The notes beneath the pieces were generated by a model, which was given only the letters and a program-made list of their open reading frames with translations, did not search any database and was not told where the DNA came from. A stretch of DNA of 64,000 nucleotides. Origin: Aquiflexum balticum DSM 16537 (GTDB taxonomy: Bacteria > Bacteroidota > Bacteroidia > Cytophagales > Cyclobacteriaceae). Where the stretch lies: NCBI RefSeq assembly GCF_900176595.1, contig NZ_LT838813.1:1674001-1738000 (forward strand), in the 5' to 3' direction. The position numbers were made by a program, and so were the translations under genes. This document shows, in pieces, positions 15,631-23,831 of this stretch (positions are counted from its first letter, which is position 1; each line of letters starts with the position of its first letter).

Positions 15631-15702
15631 AACATTAAAAGCTAAATAAAGTAGAACATTAAAAGCTAAAAATAGTAAAACATTAAAAGCTAAAACCTAT
15701 AT
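15631..15702 (+). repeat. Three 24-bp direct repeats upstream of the Fic gene
   Basis: The 16-base core AACATTAAAAGCTAAA occurs perfectly at 15631, 15655 and 15679, giving an exact 24-base period. The array ends at a TAnnTTTG box (TATATTTG, 15698-15705) just before the gene. No TTTG stands 19 bases upstream of that box, as the repeats occupy its place. It looks like an operator, probably for the gene's own AbiEi-like N-terminus. Confidence 0.7.
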
Positions 15703-15720
15703 TTGTTGAAAAGGAAATTC

Positions 15721-17259
15721 ATGGCAACACCTTCAGAAAAACTTGCTGAATCTCTCGATATTTTGAAAGATATACATGGAACAGGAACTGTGGCAATAAA
15801 ATCATCTGATTTGACTCGTACCCATAGAGAACGTTTAATAAAAGCAGGGTTTCTGAAGGAAATAATTCGTGGGTGGTACATCACAACAAGACCTGACGAA
15901 ACTACTGGTGAAAGCACCTCATGGTTTACTTCTTTTTGGGATTTCATAGCAGCCTATTTGCAAGAACGGTTTGGTGATAACTGGAGCCTTTCGCCTGAAC
16001 AGTCTGTAATTTTGCATGCTGGAAATTTGACTGTTCCAAGACAACTCCTTGTCAGGTCCCCCCAAGCACGCAATCAAATCACAACCTTGCCTTATGAAAC
16101 ATCTATTTTTGAAACCAGAGCAACAATAGCCAGCTCCAAAGAAGTGGAAAAAAACAGTCATGGACTGAAGCTGTTTTCATTGGCATCTGCATTGGTAAAT
16201 TGTTCAGAACCTTTTTACCGAAACAATCCAACTGAGACACGCACAGCATTAGCAACTTTTCGGGATGCATCGGAAATTTTACAAATCCTATTAGAAGGTG
16301 GACATAGTGTGGTTGCAGGAAGAATTGCAGGTGCTTTCCGAAATATAGGAAGAGAAAGAATTGCACATGACATTCTTTCCGGTATGCGCTCAGCAGGCTA
16401 TCAAGTTAGCGAGAATGACCCCTTTCAAGATCCAAGTCCCTTTTCTATCCCACCCCGTCAAATATCTCCTTTCGTAAACCGAATGCGGCTAATGTGGCAT
16501 TCAATGAGGGAGCCAATCATTAAAATTTTTCCCTCTGACCCTGGACAGCCAAAAGACATAGAACACTACCTTAAACTGGTTTCTGATAATTTCGTGAATG
16601 ACGCCTACAATTCCCTATCCATTGAGGGCTACCGTGTCTCGGAGGAATTAATAGAAAAAATAAGGAGCGGACAATGGCAACCTGAACAAAATGATAGCGA
16701 TCGACAACAGAGGGATGCACTAGCTGCAAAAGGCTATTGGGAGGCATTTCAACTGGTCAAAAAAGGAGTCGAAGCTGTACTGAAAGAAGAAAATTCAGGA
16801 ACCATCGCAGATCAGCAACATCAAAATTGGTACAGAGCGCTTTTTTCACCAAGTGTCACAGCTGGCATTATTAAAGCTTCTGATTTAGCAGGGTATAGAA
16901 ATCAGCCTGTTTACATAAGGAGGTCCAAACATGTCCCTCCAAATTCCGACGCAGTAAAAGACTTGATGCATGAATTTTTTGACCTGCTTACAAAAGAACC
17001 AAATGCAGCAGTCCGTGTGGTATTAGGTCATTTCATTTTCGTATATATCCATCCCTACATTGATGGCAATGGTCGGATTGCCCGCTTTTTGATGAACTTG
17101 TTTATGGCTTCGGGAGGATATCCTTGGTTGATAATACCATTGGCAAAAAGAAATGAATATATGAGTGCATTGGAAGTCGCGAGTACTCAAGGAAACATAG
17201 GCCCTTTTGCATCTTTTCTGGCGGAATTAATAGTTGAACAAGATAATAAAATCAATTAA
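15721..17259 (+). CDS. Fic-domain protein fused to an AbiEi-like antitoxin/DNA-binding region
   Basis: A 512-residue protein. Residues about 5-55 resemble the AbiEi winged helix (RERLIKAGFLKEIIRGWYI). Residues 90-230 resemble the rest of AbiEi-type antitoxins (SPEQSVILHAGNLTVP, then VVAGRIAGAFRNIGR). Residues 290-510 form a Fic domain with HPYIDGNGRIAR at 444-455, the full AMP-transferase signature. SLSIEG at 298-303 fits the class II inhibitory helix (S/T)xxxE(G/N), so the enzyme should be self-restrained. ATG 15721 is chosen because AAAGGA stands just upstream; the TTG further upstream lies in the -7 box. Fic enzymes AMPylate protein targets; the target here is unknown. It stands alone next to tRNA-Leu, suggesting past transfer. 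Confidence 0.85.
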   Translation: MATPSEKLAESLDILKDIHGTGTVAIKSSDLTRTHRERLIKAGFLKEIIRGWYITTRPDETTGESTSWFTSFWDFIAAYLQERFGDNWSLSPEQSVILHAGNLTVPRQLLVRSPQARNQITTLPYETSIFETRATIASSKEVEKNSHGLKLFSLASALVNCSEPFYRNNPTETRTALATFRDASEILQILLEGGHSVVAGRIAGAFRNIGRERIAHDILSGMRSAGYQVSENDPFQDPSPFSIPPRQISPFVNRMRLMWHSMREPIIKIFPSDPGQPKDIEHYLKLVSDNFVNDAYNSLSIEGYRVSEELIEKIRSGQWQPEQNDSDRQQRDALAAKGYWEAFQLVKKGVEAVLKEENSGTIADQQHQNWYRALFSPSVTAGIIKASDLAGYRNQPVYIRRSKHVPPNSDAVKDLMHEFFDLLTKEPNAAVRVVLGHFIFVYIHPYIDGNGRIARFLMNLFMASGGYPWLIIPLAKRNEYMSALEVASTQGNIGPFASFLAELIVEQDNKIN

Positions 17260-17443
17260 GTGGTGTAAAATGGTGGAGTGAACTGAATTTTCGTCTAAAT
17301 GAATATTAAAATCTGTAGAGAATGATGTTGAATTGAGCCCATCAAAATCAGTAAGAAAAGATAGAAATTCACGTTCTTTTGCATCCTTTCTCCTTTCATA
17401 AAATGCTGCTTTGTTAGCCTTTTCAAATCTTATATATTTCAGT

Positions 17444-19687
17444 ATGAAATTAACCCTTTGGATTTTCATCCTTTTGCTTCCTATTGTAACACATGGACAA
17501 AACCAACTTGCAGTTGTAGATAAGCTTACCAAAAAGCCAATCCCTGGAGTAGTTGTAAAAATTCAGGGTCAAAGTAATCAGATCTCTGATTCCAGCGGTG
17601 AAATATCCCTAAACATAATTAATCCCACACTGCTTGTTTTTTCACATATTTCCTATGAAAGTCTTTCAATTTTAGTTCAGCCTGATGAAAATCTTTCTGT
17701 AGAATTGGTGCCTGCCCTCAGTTCGCTCAATGAAGTGGTGGTGGTTGGATTTGAATCAGAACGTAGTCTTGTTCACCAAGCCGGGTCAATCAGTAAAATC
17801 TTTGAACATGAATTATACAGGTTCAATGAAAACTCAGTATTGAGTGCTTTTAATACCAAACCCGGTATTCGTGTGGAAGAAAGGGCACCGGGCAGTTATA
17901 GGGTGTCTATCAGGGGCAGTTCATTAAGATCTCCTTTCGGGGTTCGGAATGTGAAAGTTTATTGGAACGACATACCTTTTACCTCTCCTGATGGAACCAC
18001 TGCATTGAATATTCTGGATCTTTCCAATATCCAAAATACAGAAATAATCAAAGGCCCTGCAGGCAGTATTTATGGGGCAGGAAACGGAGGCGTAATTAGC
18101 CTGGAGAGCAGAAAAACAGTTTCTGAAAATTGTTTTTCCTCCGATTTGGGTATAGGAGATTTTGGGTTATTAAGATACCGGTTGGGAATAGATCAGAAAA
18201 TAGAAAAGGGGGGAATCAATGCCTCATACGTGCATCAAAAATCTGATGGCTATAGAGAGCACAACGCCTTGGACAGGAAAGTTTTCCAACTTGCATTGCA
18301 CGCCAACCCAAGTGAGAAGCAATCCCTATCCACACAGATTCTCTATTCAGACTTGTTTTATCAGATTCCGGGAGCACTTAATCAAGCACAGGTTGATGAG
18401 GACAGAACGCAAGCGCGACCGGGGTCTGTTGCCCAGAACAGTTCTATTGCACAAAAAACGCTGTATGGAACCTTTTCACATAAAATTGATCTAGGAGAAA
18501 AATGGAATAATTCCACGGCAGTCTACGTCAACACTACGGACTTTGAAAACCCATTTATATTGGACTATAAAAAAGAAACAGCATTCAGCTATGGGGGACG
18601 TTCCAAATTTTCTTATAAAGATACATGGGGCAAAATTCCTGTTCAGATAGTCGCAGGCGGGGAATATCAATATGGAAAAACATTGGCCCAAAATTTCGGG
18701 AACCGTCAGGGGCAGGCAGATACCATAAGGTTCAGTGATGATTTGGTAACAACTCAGGCTTTTTTGTTTCAGCAAATTGAAATAGAATGGACGCAAAAAG
18801 TCTTAATGACGCTCGGGCTAAGTCAAAATTTCGGAAGGTATGATATCAATAGAACTGTGGACGCTTCGCGAAATGACCCTTCGTCCAATTCCAAGGTTTT
18901 TGATCCTAACATTATTCCAAGATTGGCATTGGTATACAAAATCAATAACAGTTCGGGAGTTCACGGTAGTATCAGTTCAGGTTTTTCTCCTCCGACCATA
19001 GCCGAGGTGAGGACAAATGAGGGAAGTATTAATCTGGATCTGGAAGCTGAAAGGGGAGTGAATTATGAATTGGGATACAGAGGTACATTCGGAATTCTCA
19101 ATATTGATGTTGCTGCGTTCTATTTTAAACTGGACCAGACTATCACCACATTTACCAATCCAGAGGGTGTGGTGCTTTTTAGAAATGCCGGACAAACGGA
19201 TCAAAAAGGTCTGGAAGTCAATTTAGACTATGCCCTTTTCAGAAGCCAAAGCACCTTGGTTCAGGAAGTCAAACTCAATCACGCATTTACCGGTCATTAT
19301 TTTCGCTTTTCAGATTTTGAAAGTGGAGGAAATGATTTTTCGGGAAATCAACTTACCGGAGTTTCACCAAATATTCTGGTCAATCTACTTGATATTAAAA
19401 CCAAATTGGGTTTCTATTTCAATGTTACACACCAATTCGTAGATAGGATACCTCTGAATGATGCCAACACGGTATTTCAAGATCCATATAATCTCGTGGG
19501 GGGCCGATTTGGTTGGAGAAATACAGTGGGGAGCAAATGGGATTTTGAGGCCTATGGTGGAGTTGACAATCTTCTTGATGAAGATTATAGTCTGGGAAAT
19601 GACCTAAACGCATTTGCCAATAGATTTTTCCAACCTGCTCCCGGGATTAACTGGTATGGTGGAGTAAAAGTAGGATTCAGGTATTGA
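17444..19687 (+). CDS. TonB-dependent outer membrane receptor
   Basis: A 747-residue outer-membrane transporter from the ATG at 17444. It has a signal peptide (WIFILLLPIVTHGQ). A carboxypeptidase-like regulatory domain spans about residues 20-95. The plug follows (SVLSAFNTKPGIRVEERAPG ... VSIRGSSLRSPFGVRN ... IEIIKGPAGS-like segment), then a 22-strand-type barrel rich in alternating aromatics that ends in GFRY. The substrate is probably a metal chelate or similar small ligand, but nothing around it identifies one. The upstream ATG at 17411 would add residues before the signal peptide. It has no SusD-like partner and is followed by a terminator. Confidence 0.9.
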   Translation: MKLTLWIFILLLPIVTHGQNQLAVVDKLTKKPIPGVVVKIQGQSNQISDSSGEISLNIINPTLLVFSHISYESLSILVQPDENLSVELVPALSSLNEVVVVGFESERSLVHQAGSISKIFEHELYRFNENSVLSAFNTKPGIRVEERAPGSYRVSIRGSSLRSPFGVRNVKVYWNDIPFTSPDGTTALNILDLSNIQNTEIIKGPAGSIYGAGNGGVISLESRKTVSENCFSSDLGIGDFGLLRYRLGIDQKIEKGGINASYVHQKSDGYREHNALDRKVFQLALHANPSEKQSLSTQILYSDLFYQIPGALNQAQVDEDRTQARPGSVAQNSSIAQKTLYGTFSHKIDLGEKWNNSTAVYVNTTDFENPFILDYKKETAFSYGGRSKFSYKDTWGKIPVQIVAGGEYQYGKTLAQNFGNRQGQADTIRFSDDLVTTQAFLFQQIEIEWTQKVLMTLGLSQNFGRYDINRTVDASRNDPSSNSKVFDPNIIPRLALVYKINNSSGVHGSISSGFSPPTIAEVRTNEGSINLDLEAERGVNYELGYRGTFGILNIDVAAFYFKLDQTITTFTNPEGVVLFRNAGQTDQKGLEVNLDYALFRSQSTLVQEVKLNHAFTGHYFRFSDFESGGNDFSGNQLTGVSPNILVNLLDIKTKLGFYFNVTHQFVDRIPLNDANTVFQDPYNLVGGRFGWRNTVGSKWDFEAYGGVDNLLDEDYSLGNDLNAFANRFFQPAPGINWYGGVKVGFRY

Positions 19688-19697
19688 CAAAAAAATT

Positions 19698-19735
19698 GGG
19701 GATAAAAAATGAAATTTATTATCCCCTATATTTTT
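19698..19735 (+). terminator. Terminator after the TonB-dependent receptor
   Basis: The arms GGGGATAA (19698-19705) and TTATCCCC (19719-19726) are followed by an A/T-rich stretch with TTTTT. It begins about 10 bases after the stop codon. Confidence 0.65.
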
Positions 19736-19794
19736 ATCAAAAAACCGTGAAAAAAATACCTTATTGTTAATTCAAATTTACGCCTTAGGGAATT

Positions 19795-19828
19795 ACCAAA
19801 AAATACCCTGTTTACGGTATTTTTTGGT
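19795..19828. repeat. 13-bp perfect inverted repeat
   Basis: ACCAAAAAATACC (19795-19807) and GGTATTTTTTGGT (19816-19828) pair perfectly around an 8-base loop. It lies between two convergent genes, where it may end transcription from the minus strand. The rest of 19736-19997 shows no gene. Confidence 0.6.
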
Positions 19829-19997
19829 TAAAATGAGCATTTTTTTATCAAATATTGGACAAGGCTTGAACCTTAAGACCAGATTTTACTAATAATCACT
19901 TAAAATATAAAGTGCAAATCAAGAGAAAGTGGATGTCGGGTTTTCAAAAAGTATTCGTTCAATGAACTCAGATTCCTTTGACAAAATGAAATTGGCT

Positions 19998-20747
19998 TTA
20001 GTTTTGAGCTAAAACCAATTGCTGTTCAAGTAATCTTCTGAGGACAACAATCCGCTCTGAGGGATATAAAATTTCTGCTGCCTTGGCTTTTTCATAAGCC
20101 AAATTGTAAGCAGCTTGATTGTTTAAAAAAATAGCCCTATTGAAATATTCAAGTCCCTTTAACTGTCTAATATTTATTGCCCTGTAAATAGATGGCTGAA
20201 TCAGGCTTTTTATTGGGATATCTTTTGGATCAAGGTATAAATTGGATTGCTTAGAATCTTTCTCCACATTTTTCAGATAGGCCGTAACCTCTTCCTCATG
20301 CGTGAGATAACCGTTTTCATCCGTAGATTCAAGAACAATCAATTGATTAGCTAATCTGACTTTTATAAAAACATGGTAGGATGTTTCGATGATTTCATAA
20401 TCAAATTCATAATAGTCTAAAAATGATGCCATAAGTAAAGATCCACTGACACAGTCAAATTTACCTGTTTCAATAAGTTCATTTATAGAAGCATATTGGT
20501 TATAATCGTATAAAAGATGCAATTGGCTCCTATAAAACAGCCTCCTTAAAAATTCCTCGCTTTTCTCAAACCTTTGAAAATCTTTTTCAATTTTTTTCTT
20601 CAATTTTTGGAATTTTGGACTGACAGTTCCCCAATGATCAATAAATTCTTTAGATGAAAAATCCAAATCTTCCTTTGAATCCAATGCTAATACATATCCG
20701 GGAATGGATAATTGTAGCATCAAAAAAAAGAAAATTAACCGCTTCAT
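19998..20747 (-). CDS. Exported transglutaminase-like protein
   Basis: A 249-residue protein with a signal peptide (LIFFFLMLQLSIPGYVLA). The middle has a possible Cys-His-acid triad in the order of transglutaminase-like folds: GKFDCVSGSLLMASFLDYY, then TSYHVFIKV, then LVLESTDENG. The C-terminal 60 residues are helical and TPR-like (FNRAIFLNNQAAYNLAYEKAKAAEILYP). It could act on peptides in the periplasm, but no substrate is implied by the context. It is transcribed away from the 956-residue receptor, whose terminator lies upstream. Confidence 0.65.
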   Translation of the reverse strand: MKRLIFFFLMLQLSIPGYVLALDSKEDLDFSSKEFIDHWGTVSPKFQKLKKKIEKDFQRFEKSEEFLRRLFYRSQLHLLYDYNQYASINELIETGKFDCVSGSLLMASFLDYYEFDYEIIETSYHVFIKVRLANQLIVLESTDENGYLTHEEEVTAYLKNVEKDSKQSNLYLDPKDIPIKSLIQPSIYRAINIRQLKGLEYFNRAIFLNNQAAYNLAYEKAKAAEILYPSERIVVLRRLLEQQLVLAQN

Positions 20748-20799
20748 GTCTCAATGTTAATAAATTGTTAAGCTAAATTAACATTTAATTAATATTAAA

Positions 20800-20833
20800 A
20801 CAAAAAAAAACCTCCGCTTTCTCGGCGGAGGTT
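20800..20833 (-). terminator. Terminator after the 956-residue TonB-dependent receptor
   Basis: The arms AACCTCCGC (20809-20817) and GCGGAGGTT (20825-20833) form a G/C-rich hairpin that runs into TTTTTTTTT on the minus strand. Confidence 0.88.
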
Positions 20834-20863
20834 AAAAATTTTAAAGTTTTACTAAATATTTGA

Positions 20864-23734
20864 TTACCAAATAGTATATCTAAAACGAAGTGCTATTCTT
20901 CTTCCTGGTCTGAAACTGGTAAATATTTCATCTTCTGCACCATACATTCTAAAGGTCTCCTGTCTTAAATCATCCAATAGGTTGGTAACATTAAAAGTGG
21001 TTTGGATCCTATCATTTTTTCCCCATGTCTTGTTAATGTTCAGATTAAGAGAGTGGAATGGAACAGTGTAAGTATCTGTTCTATTGCCAAATCCCACAAA
21101 AGTAAGGGTAGGTCCCTGTACGTTATAGAATACTCCTGCCTCTAATCCGGATACCATACTATTATATGAAAACCCAAAATTGATGATATATGGGGCTTGA
21201 CCTGCCATTTGTCTGGTCCTTCCTACAACTTCACCTTCTCTGGCTGTCAACTCTCTGGATCTGAATTCTGACTCAGCCATATCAATGGATGACTCTACAA
21301 AAGTCAGGTTTGTATTGAAAAAGAAGTTTTCCAACTTTGGTGAAAACATGGAAAGTGATTTTCTAACTTCCAATTCAACCCCAAGAACAGTTCCATCTCC
21401 AACATTTCTAGGCTGAAAAGCTCCAGGGTCTGACAGGAATTGGACCATTTCAATAGGATTATCAAAAGTTTTATAAAATACACTTCCTGATATAATCTCG
21501 CTACGTTGCAGGAATTTTTCCCATCTCAGATCAAGATTATTGATTCTTGTTGCTTGAAGGTTTCCATCCCAAAGAATCTCAGTCCCTCCATTCGTTGTTT
21601 CAGGAAAAAGCGATCCAACAAATGACCTTCCGGTAAGGGGATCCAAAATCTCAGCAAATGAAAGCTCTTTGAAAGATGGTCTGGCGATTGTCCTGGATGC
21701 AGCTAAACGGATGTTTTGATTGGTTCCCACAGATTGAACCAAATTTACAGTTGGGAAGAAATCCAGATCATCCAAGACTTTCTCATTATCAAATACTATT
21801 GTATTTGTTTGGTTGGTTCCGGTATAAAACTGCTCATATTTCTCAACTCTCAGACCTACAATCGCCCTTAAATTGGTGAAAGGGTTAAATTCGGTGGAAA
21901 CATAGCCTGCTTTATTATTCAGATTGGCATTGAATTGATTTGGATTGATCGGAATAAATGTGGGATCATATCTGATACCGTTTCTATTGGTTGATGAAAA
22001 GAGGTTTTCCTCGAGCAAAACACGGTTGGGGTCACCATCAAAAACAGTATTTCCGGTATTGAATTGAAAATCCTCTATCAAAAAATCCCTGTTTTTATAT
22101 ACATAGGCAGCTCCAAATCTTATTTTTGCTGCTCTTCCTGCCATCAGGTAATCCTTTGAGATATCAAAATTTCCAAAAAGATTTTCTTCTTCCAAATTTC
22201 TCCAAATTCGGGTAGGCAATCCTACTTCCGTCCCGATTGTATTTTCAGGGACCCTGAATCTGGTTATTCTCACATCCGGATCTTCAATAGTGGATTTCGT
22301 AGGTGACACTTTCCAATCGAATTGCCACTTTCTGTTTTTTGTATAGTGTGATCCTGTAAGCAAAAGGTTCATCATTGACTTTTCGCTGTATTCGATATTA
22401 TATTGATCAGCTTCGAATTCTGCACCTAGGTTTGTATTCACGAAATTGAATTGGCCCACTTTTGACTCTCCACTTTGCAGCCTTAGAAAGTTCAATTTGA
22501 TTTTGGTGAAATCAGACTTATAAGCAATCCCTGCTATTCCACCCAGCAAAACGCTGTTTGCAGTGTAATTTCCTTTCGATTTTTCCAAAGCCTCTAATTC
22601 AGTATCAGAAGCATCTCTTGGCTTACCATATAAATTGAATTCAGCATCCTGAAAAAACTGGGTTTCATTTCTATATGTGAAGGCAAGGTTATATCCAAAT
22701 TTCTTGTTTTTGATGTTAAACTGGTCACCAATGGAATAACCCATTGCAAAATCCATAGGACTGGTTTTTGCAGTTCCGCCCAAGGTTGGATTAAAGTCTC
22801 TTAAAATGGTTTGGAAAAGCTGACCTCTTTCTGAATTTGGGTTACCCACAACTTCTGCAAACTGTGGAATATCATCAATTCCCTGCGTAGGTATGGTCCT
22901 TGTCCCATCATCAAATCCCAACCAATCTTTACTTCCACCTGCTATTGCTAAAGAATTATTCTTAAAATGCATATTTGGATTATATCCGCCCGTGAAACTG
23001 ACTACTTGGGTTTTTTCTTCGGGAAAATCCTTAGTTTCAATATTCACTATTCCTCCTGTAAAATCCGCAGGCAATTCAGCAGTAAATGATTTGGACACAA
23101 TGATATTATCGATCACGTTCGTTGGAAAAATATCCATTTGTATGGTGTTCCTATCAGGATCTAGACCAGGTACTTCAACTCCATTGAGGATGGTTTTGGT
23201 ATATCTGTCCCCCAAACCTCTGATATAAACATATTTCCCACCTTCAACTGAAACTCCTGTTACTCTTTTGATAGCTGCGGCTGCGTCACCATCCCCGATT
23301 TGGCGGAAGGTGGCATTTGAAATCCCGTCAAGAAGATTCGCGGAATTTCTTTTGACACTCATCAAGGCAGCTTCTGTTGTTCGTATTGCCTCAGCAGAAA
23401 CTGTTACAGTCTCTAAATCAGAAGTAAACTCTGACATTTTTATTGTCTCAAACAAAGCTACTTTCCCAGGTCCCACTTCTACATTACTTATTTCAATAGT
23501 ATTGTATGAAATAAATGAAATTTTAAGGGAATAAGTACCTGGATCAACTTGTATTTCAAATTGCCCATCGAAGTCGGTTACAGCCCCTGTTTGGGATTCT
23601 ACCACAAGCACCGCAACACCGAACAACGGTTCACCGGTACCTTCATCATAGATAGTGCCTCTGATAGTCCCTTTTTGCGCAAAAGCGTATATGCTTAGAA
23701 AAAGGGAAAGTGAGGTAATTAGTATTTTTTTCAT
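20864..23734 (-). CDS. Large TonB-dependent outer membrane receptor
   Basis: A 956-residue receptor. It has a signal peptide (ILITSLSLFLSIYAFAQ). A carboxypeptidase-like domain (GTIRGTIYDEGTGEPLFGVAV to about residue 105) is followed by a plug with AAAIKRVTGVSVEGGKYVYI and RGLGDRYTKTILNGVEVPG. The large barrel ends in RIALRFRYTIW with a terminal aromatic. It lies 97 bases downstream of a beta-helix lipoprotein gene on the same strand, an arrangement reminiscent of a receptor with a surface partner, though not SusCD. A terminator separates the two, so expression ratios may differ. The ligand is unknown. Confidence 0.92.
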   Translation of the reverse strand: MKKILITSLSLFLSIYAFAQKGTIRGTIYDEGTGEPLFGVAVLVVESQTGAVTDFDGQFEIQVDPGTYSLKISFISYNTIEISNVEVGPGKVALFETIKMSEFTSDLETVTVSAEAIRTTEAALMSVKRNSANLLDGISNATFRQIGDGDAAAAIKRVTGVSVEGGKYVYIRGLGDRYTKTILNGVEVPGLDPDRNTIQMDIFPTNVIDNIIVSKSFTAELPADFTGGIVNIETKDFPEEKTQVVSFTGGYNPNMHFKNNSLAIAGGSKDWLGFDDGTRTIPTQGIDDIPQFAEVVGNPNSERGQLFQTILRDFNPTLGGTAKTSPMDFAMGYSIGDQFNIKNKKFGYNLAFTYRNETQFFQDAEFNLYGKPRDASDTELEALEKSKGNYTANSVLLGGIAGIAYKSDFTKIKLNFLRLQSGESKVGQFNFVNTNLGAEFEADQYNIEYSEKSMMNLLLTGSHYTKNRKWQFDWKVSPTKSTIEDPDVRITRFRVPENTIGTEVGLPTRIWRNLEEENLFGNFDISKDYLMAGRAAKIRFGAAYVYKNRDFLIEDFQFNTGNTVFDGDPNRVLLEENLFSSTNRNGIRYDPTFIPINPNQFNANLNNKAGYVSTEFNPFTNLRAIVGLRVEKYEQFYTGTNQTNTIVFDNEKVLDDLDFFPTVNLVQSVGTNQNIRLAASRTIARPSFKELSFAEILDPLTGRSFVGSLFPETTNGGTEILWDGNLQATRINNLDLRWEKFLQRSEIISGSVFYKTFDNPIEMVQFLSDPGAFQPRNVGDGTVLGVELEVRKSLSMFSPKLENFFFNTNLTFVESSIDMAESEFRSRELTAREGEVVGRTRQMAGQAPYIINFGFSYNSMVSGLEAGVFYNVQGPTLTFVGFGNRTDTYTVPFHSLNLNINKTWGKNDRIQTTFNVTNLLDDLRQETFRMYGAEDEIFTSFRPGRRIALRFRYTIW

Positions 23735-23781
23735 AAATGAATTTTTTTACAGCACGTCGAACATATTTGAGATAAAAAAAT

Positions 23782-23817
23782 AAATAGTAGAGGCTATTGC
23801 ATTAGCCTCTACTATTT
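23782..23817 (-). terminator. Strong hairpin between the lipoprotein and receptor genes
   Basis: The 15-bp perfect arms AAATAGTAGAGGCTA (23782-23796) and TAGCCTCTACTATTT (23803-23817), with a T-rich tract following on the minus strand. It sits 15 bases after the lipoprotein stop. Confidence 0.88.
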
Positions 23818-23831
23818 TTAAAGATTAAATT

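Noticed and set aside
15631-15702. The three 24-bp repeats as a CRISPR array.
   Set aside because: There are only three units with no unique spacers of constant size and no cas genes; a 16-base core with 8-base variable tails is an operator-like layout.
17227-17532. A minus-strand frame of 101 codons overlapping the end of the Fic gene and the start of the TonB receptor gene.
   Set aside because: It overlaps two well-supported genes on the other strand and has no recognisable domain. It could be a fragment of an old insertion, but nothing supports that.
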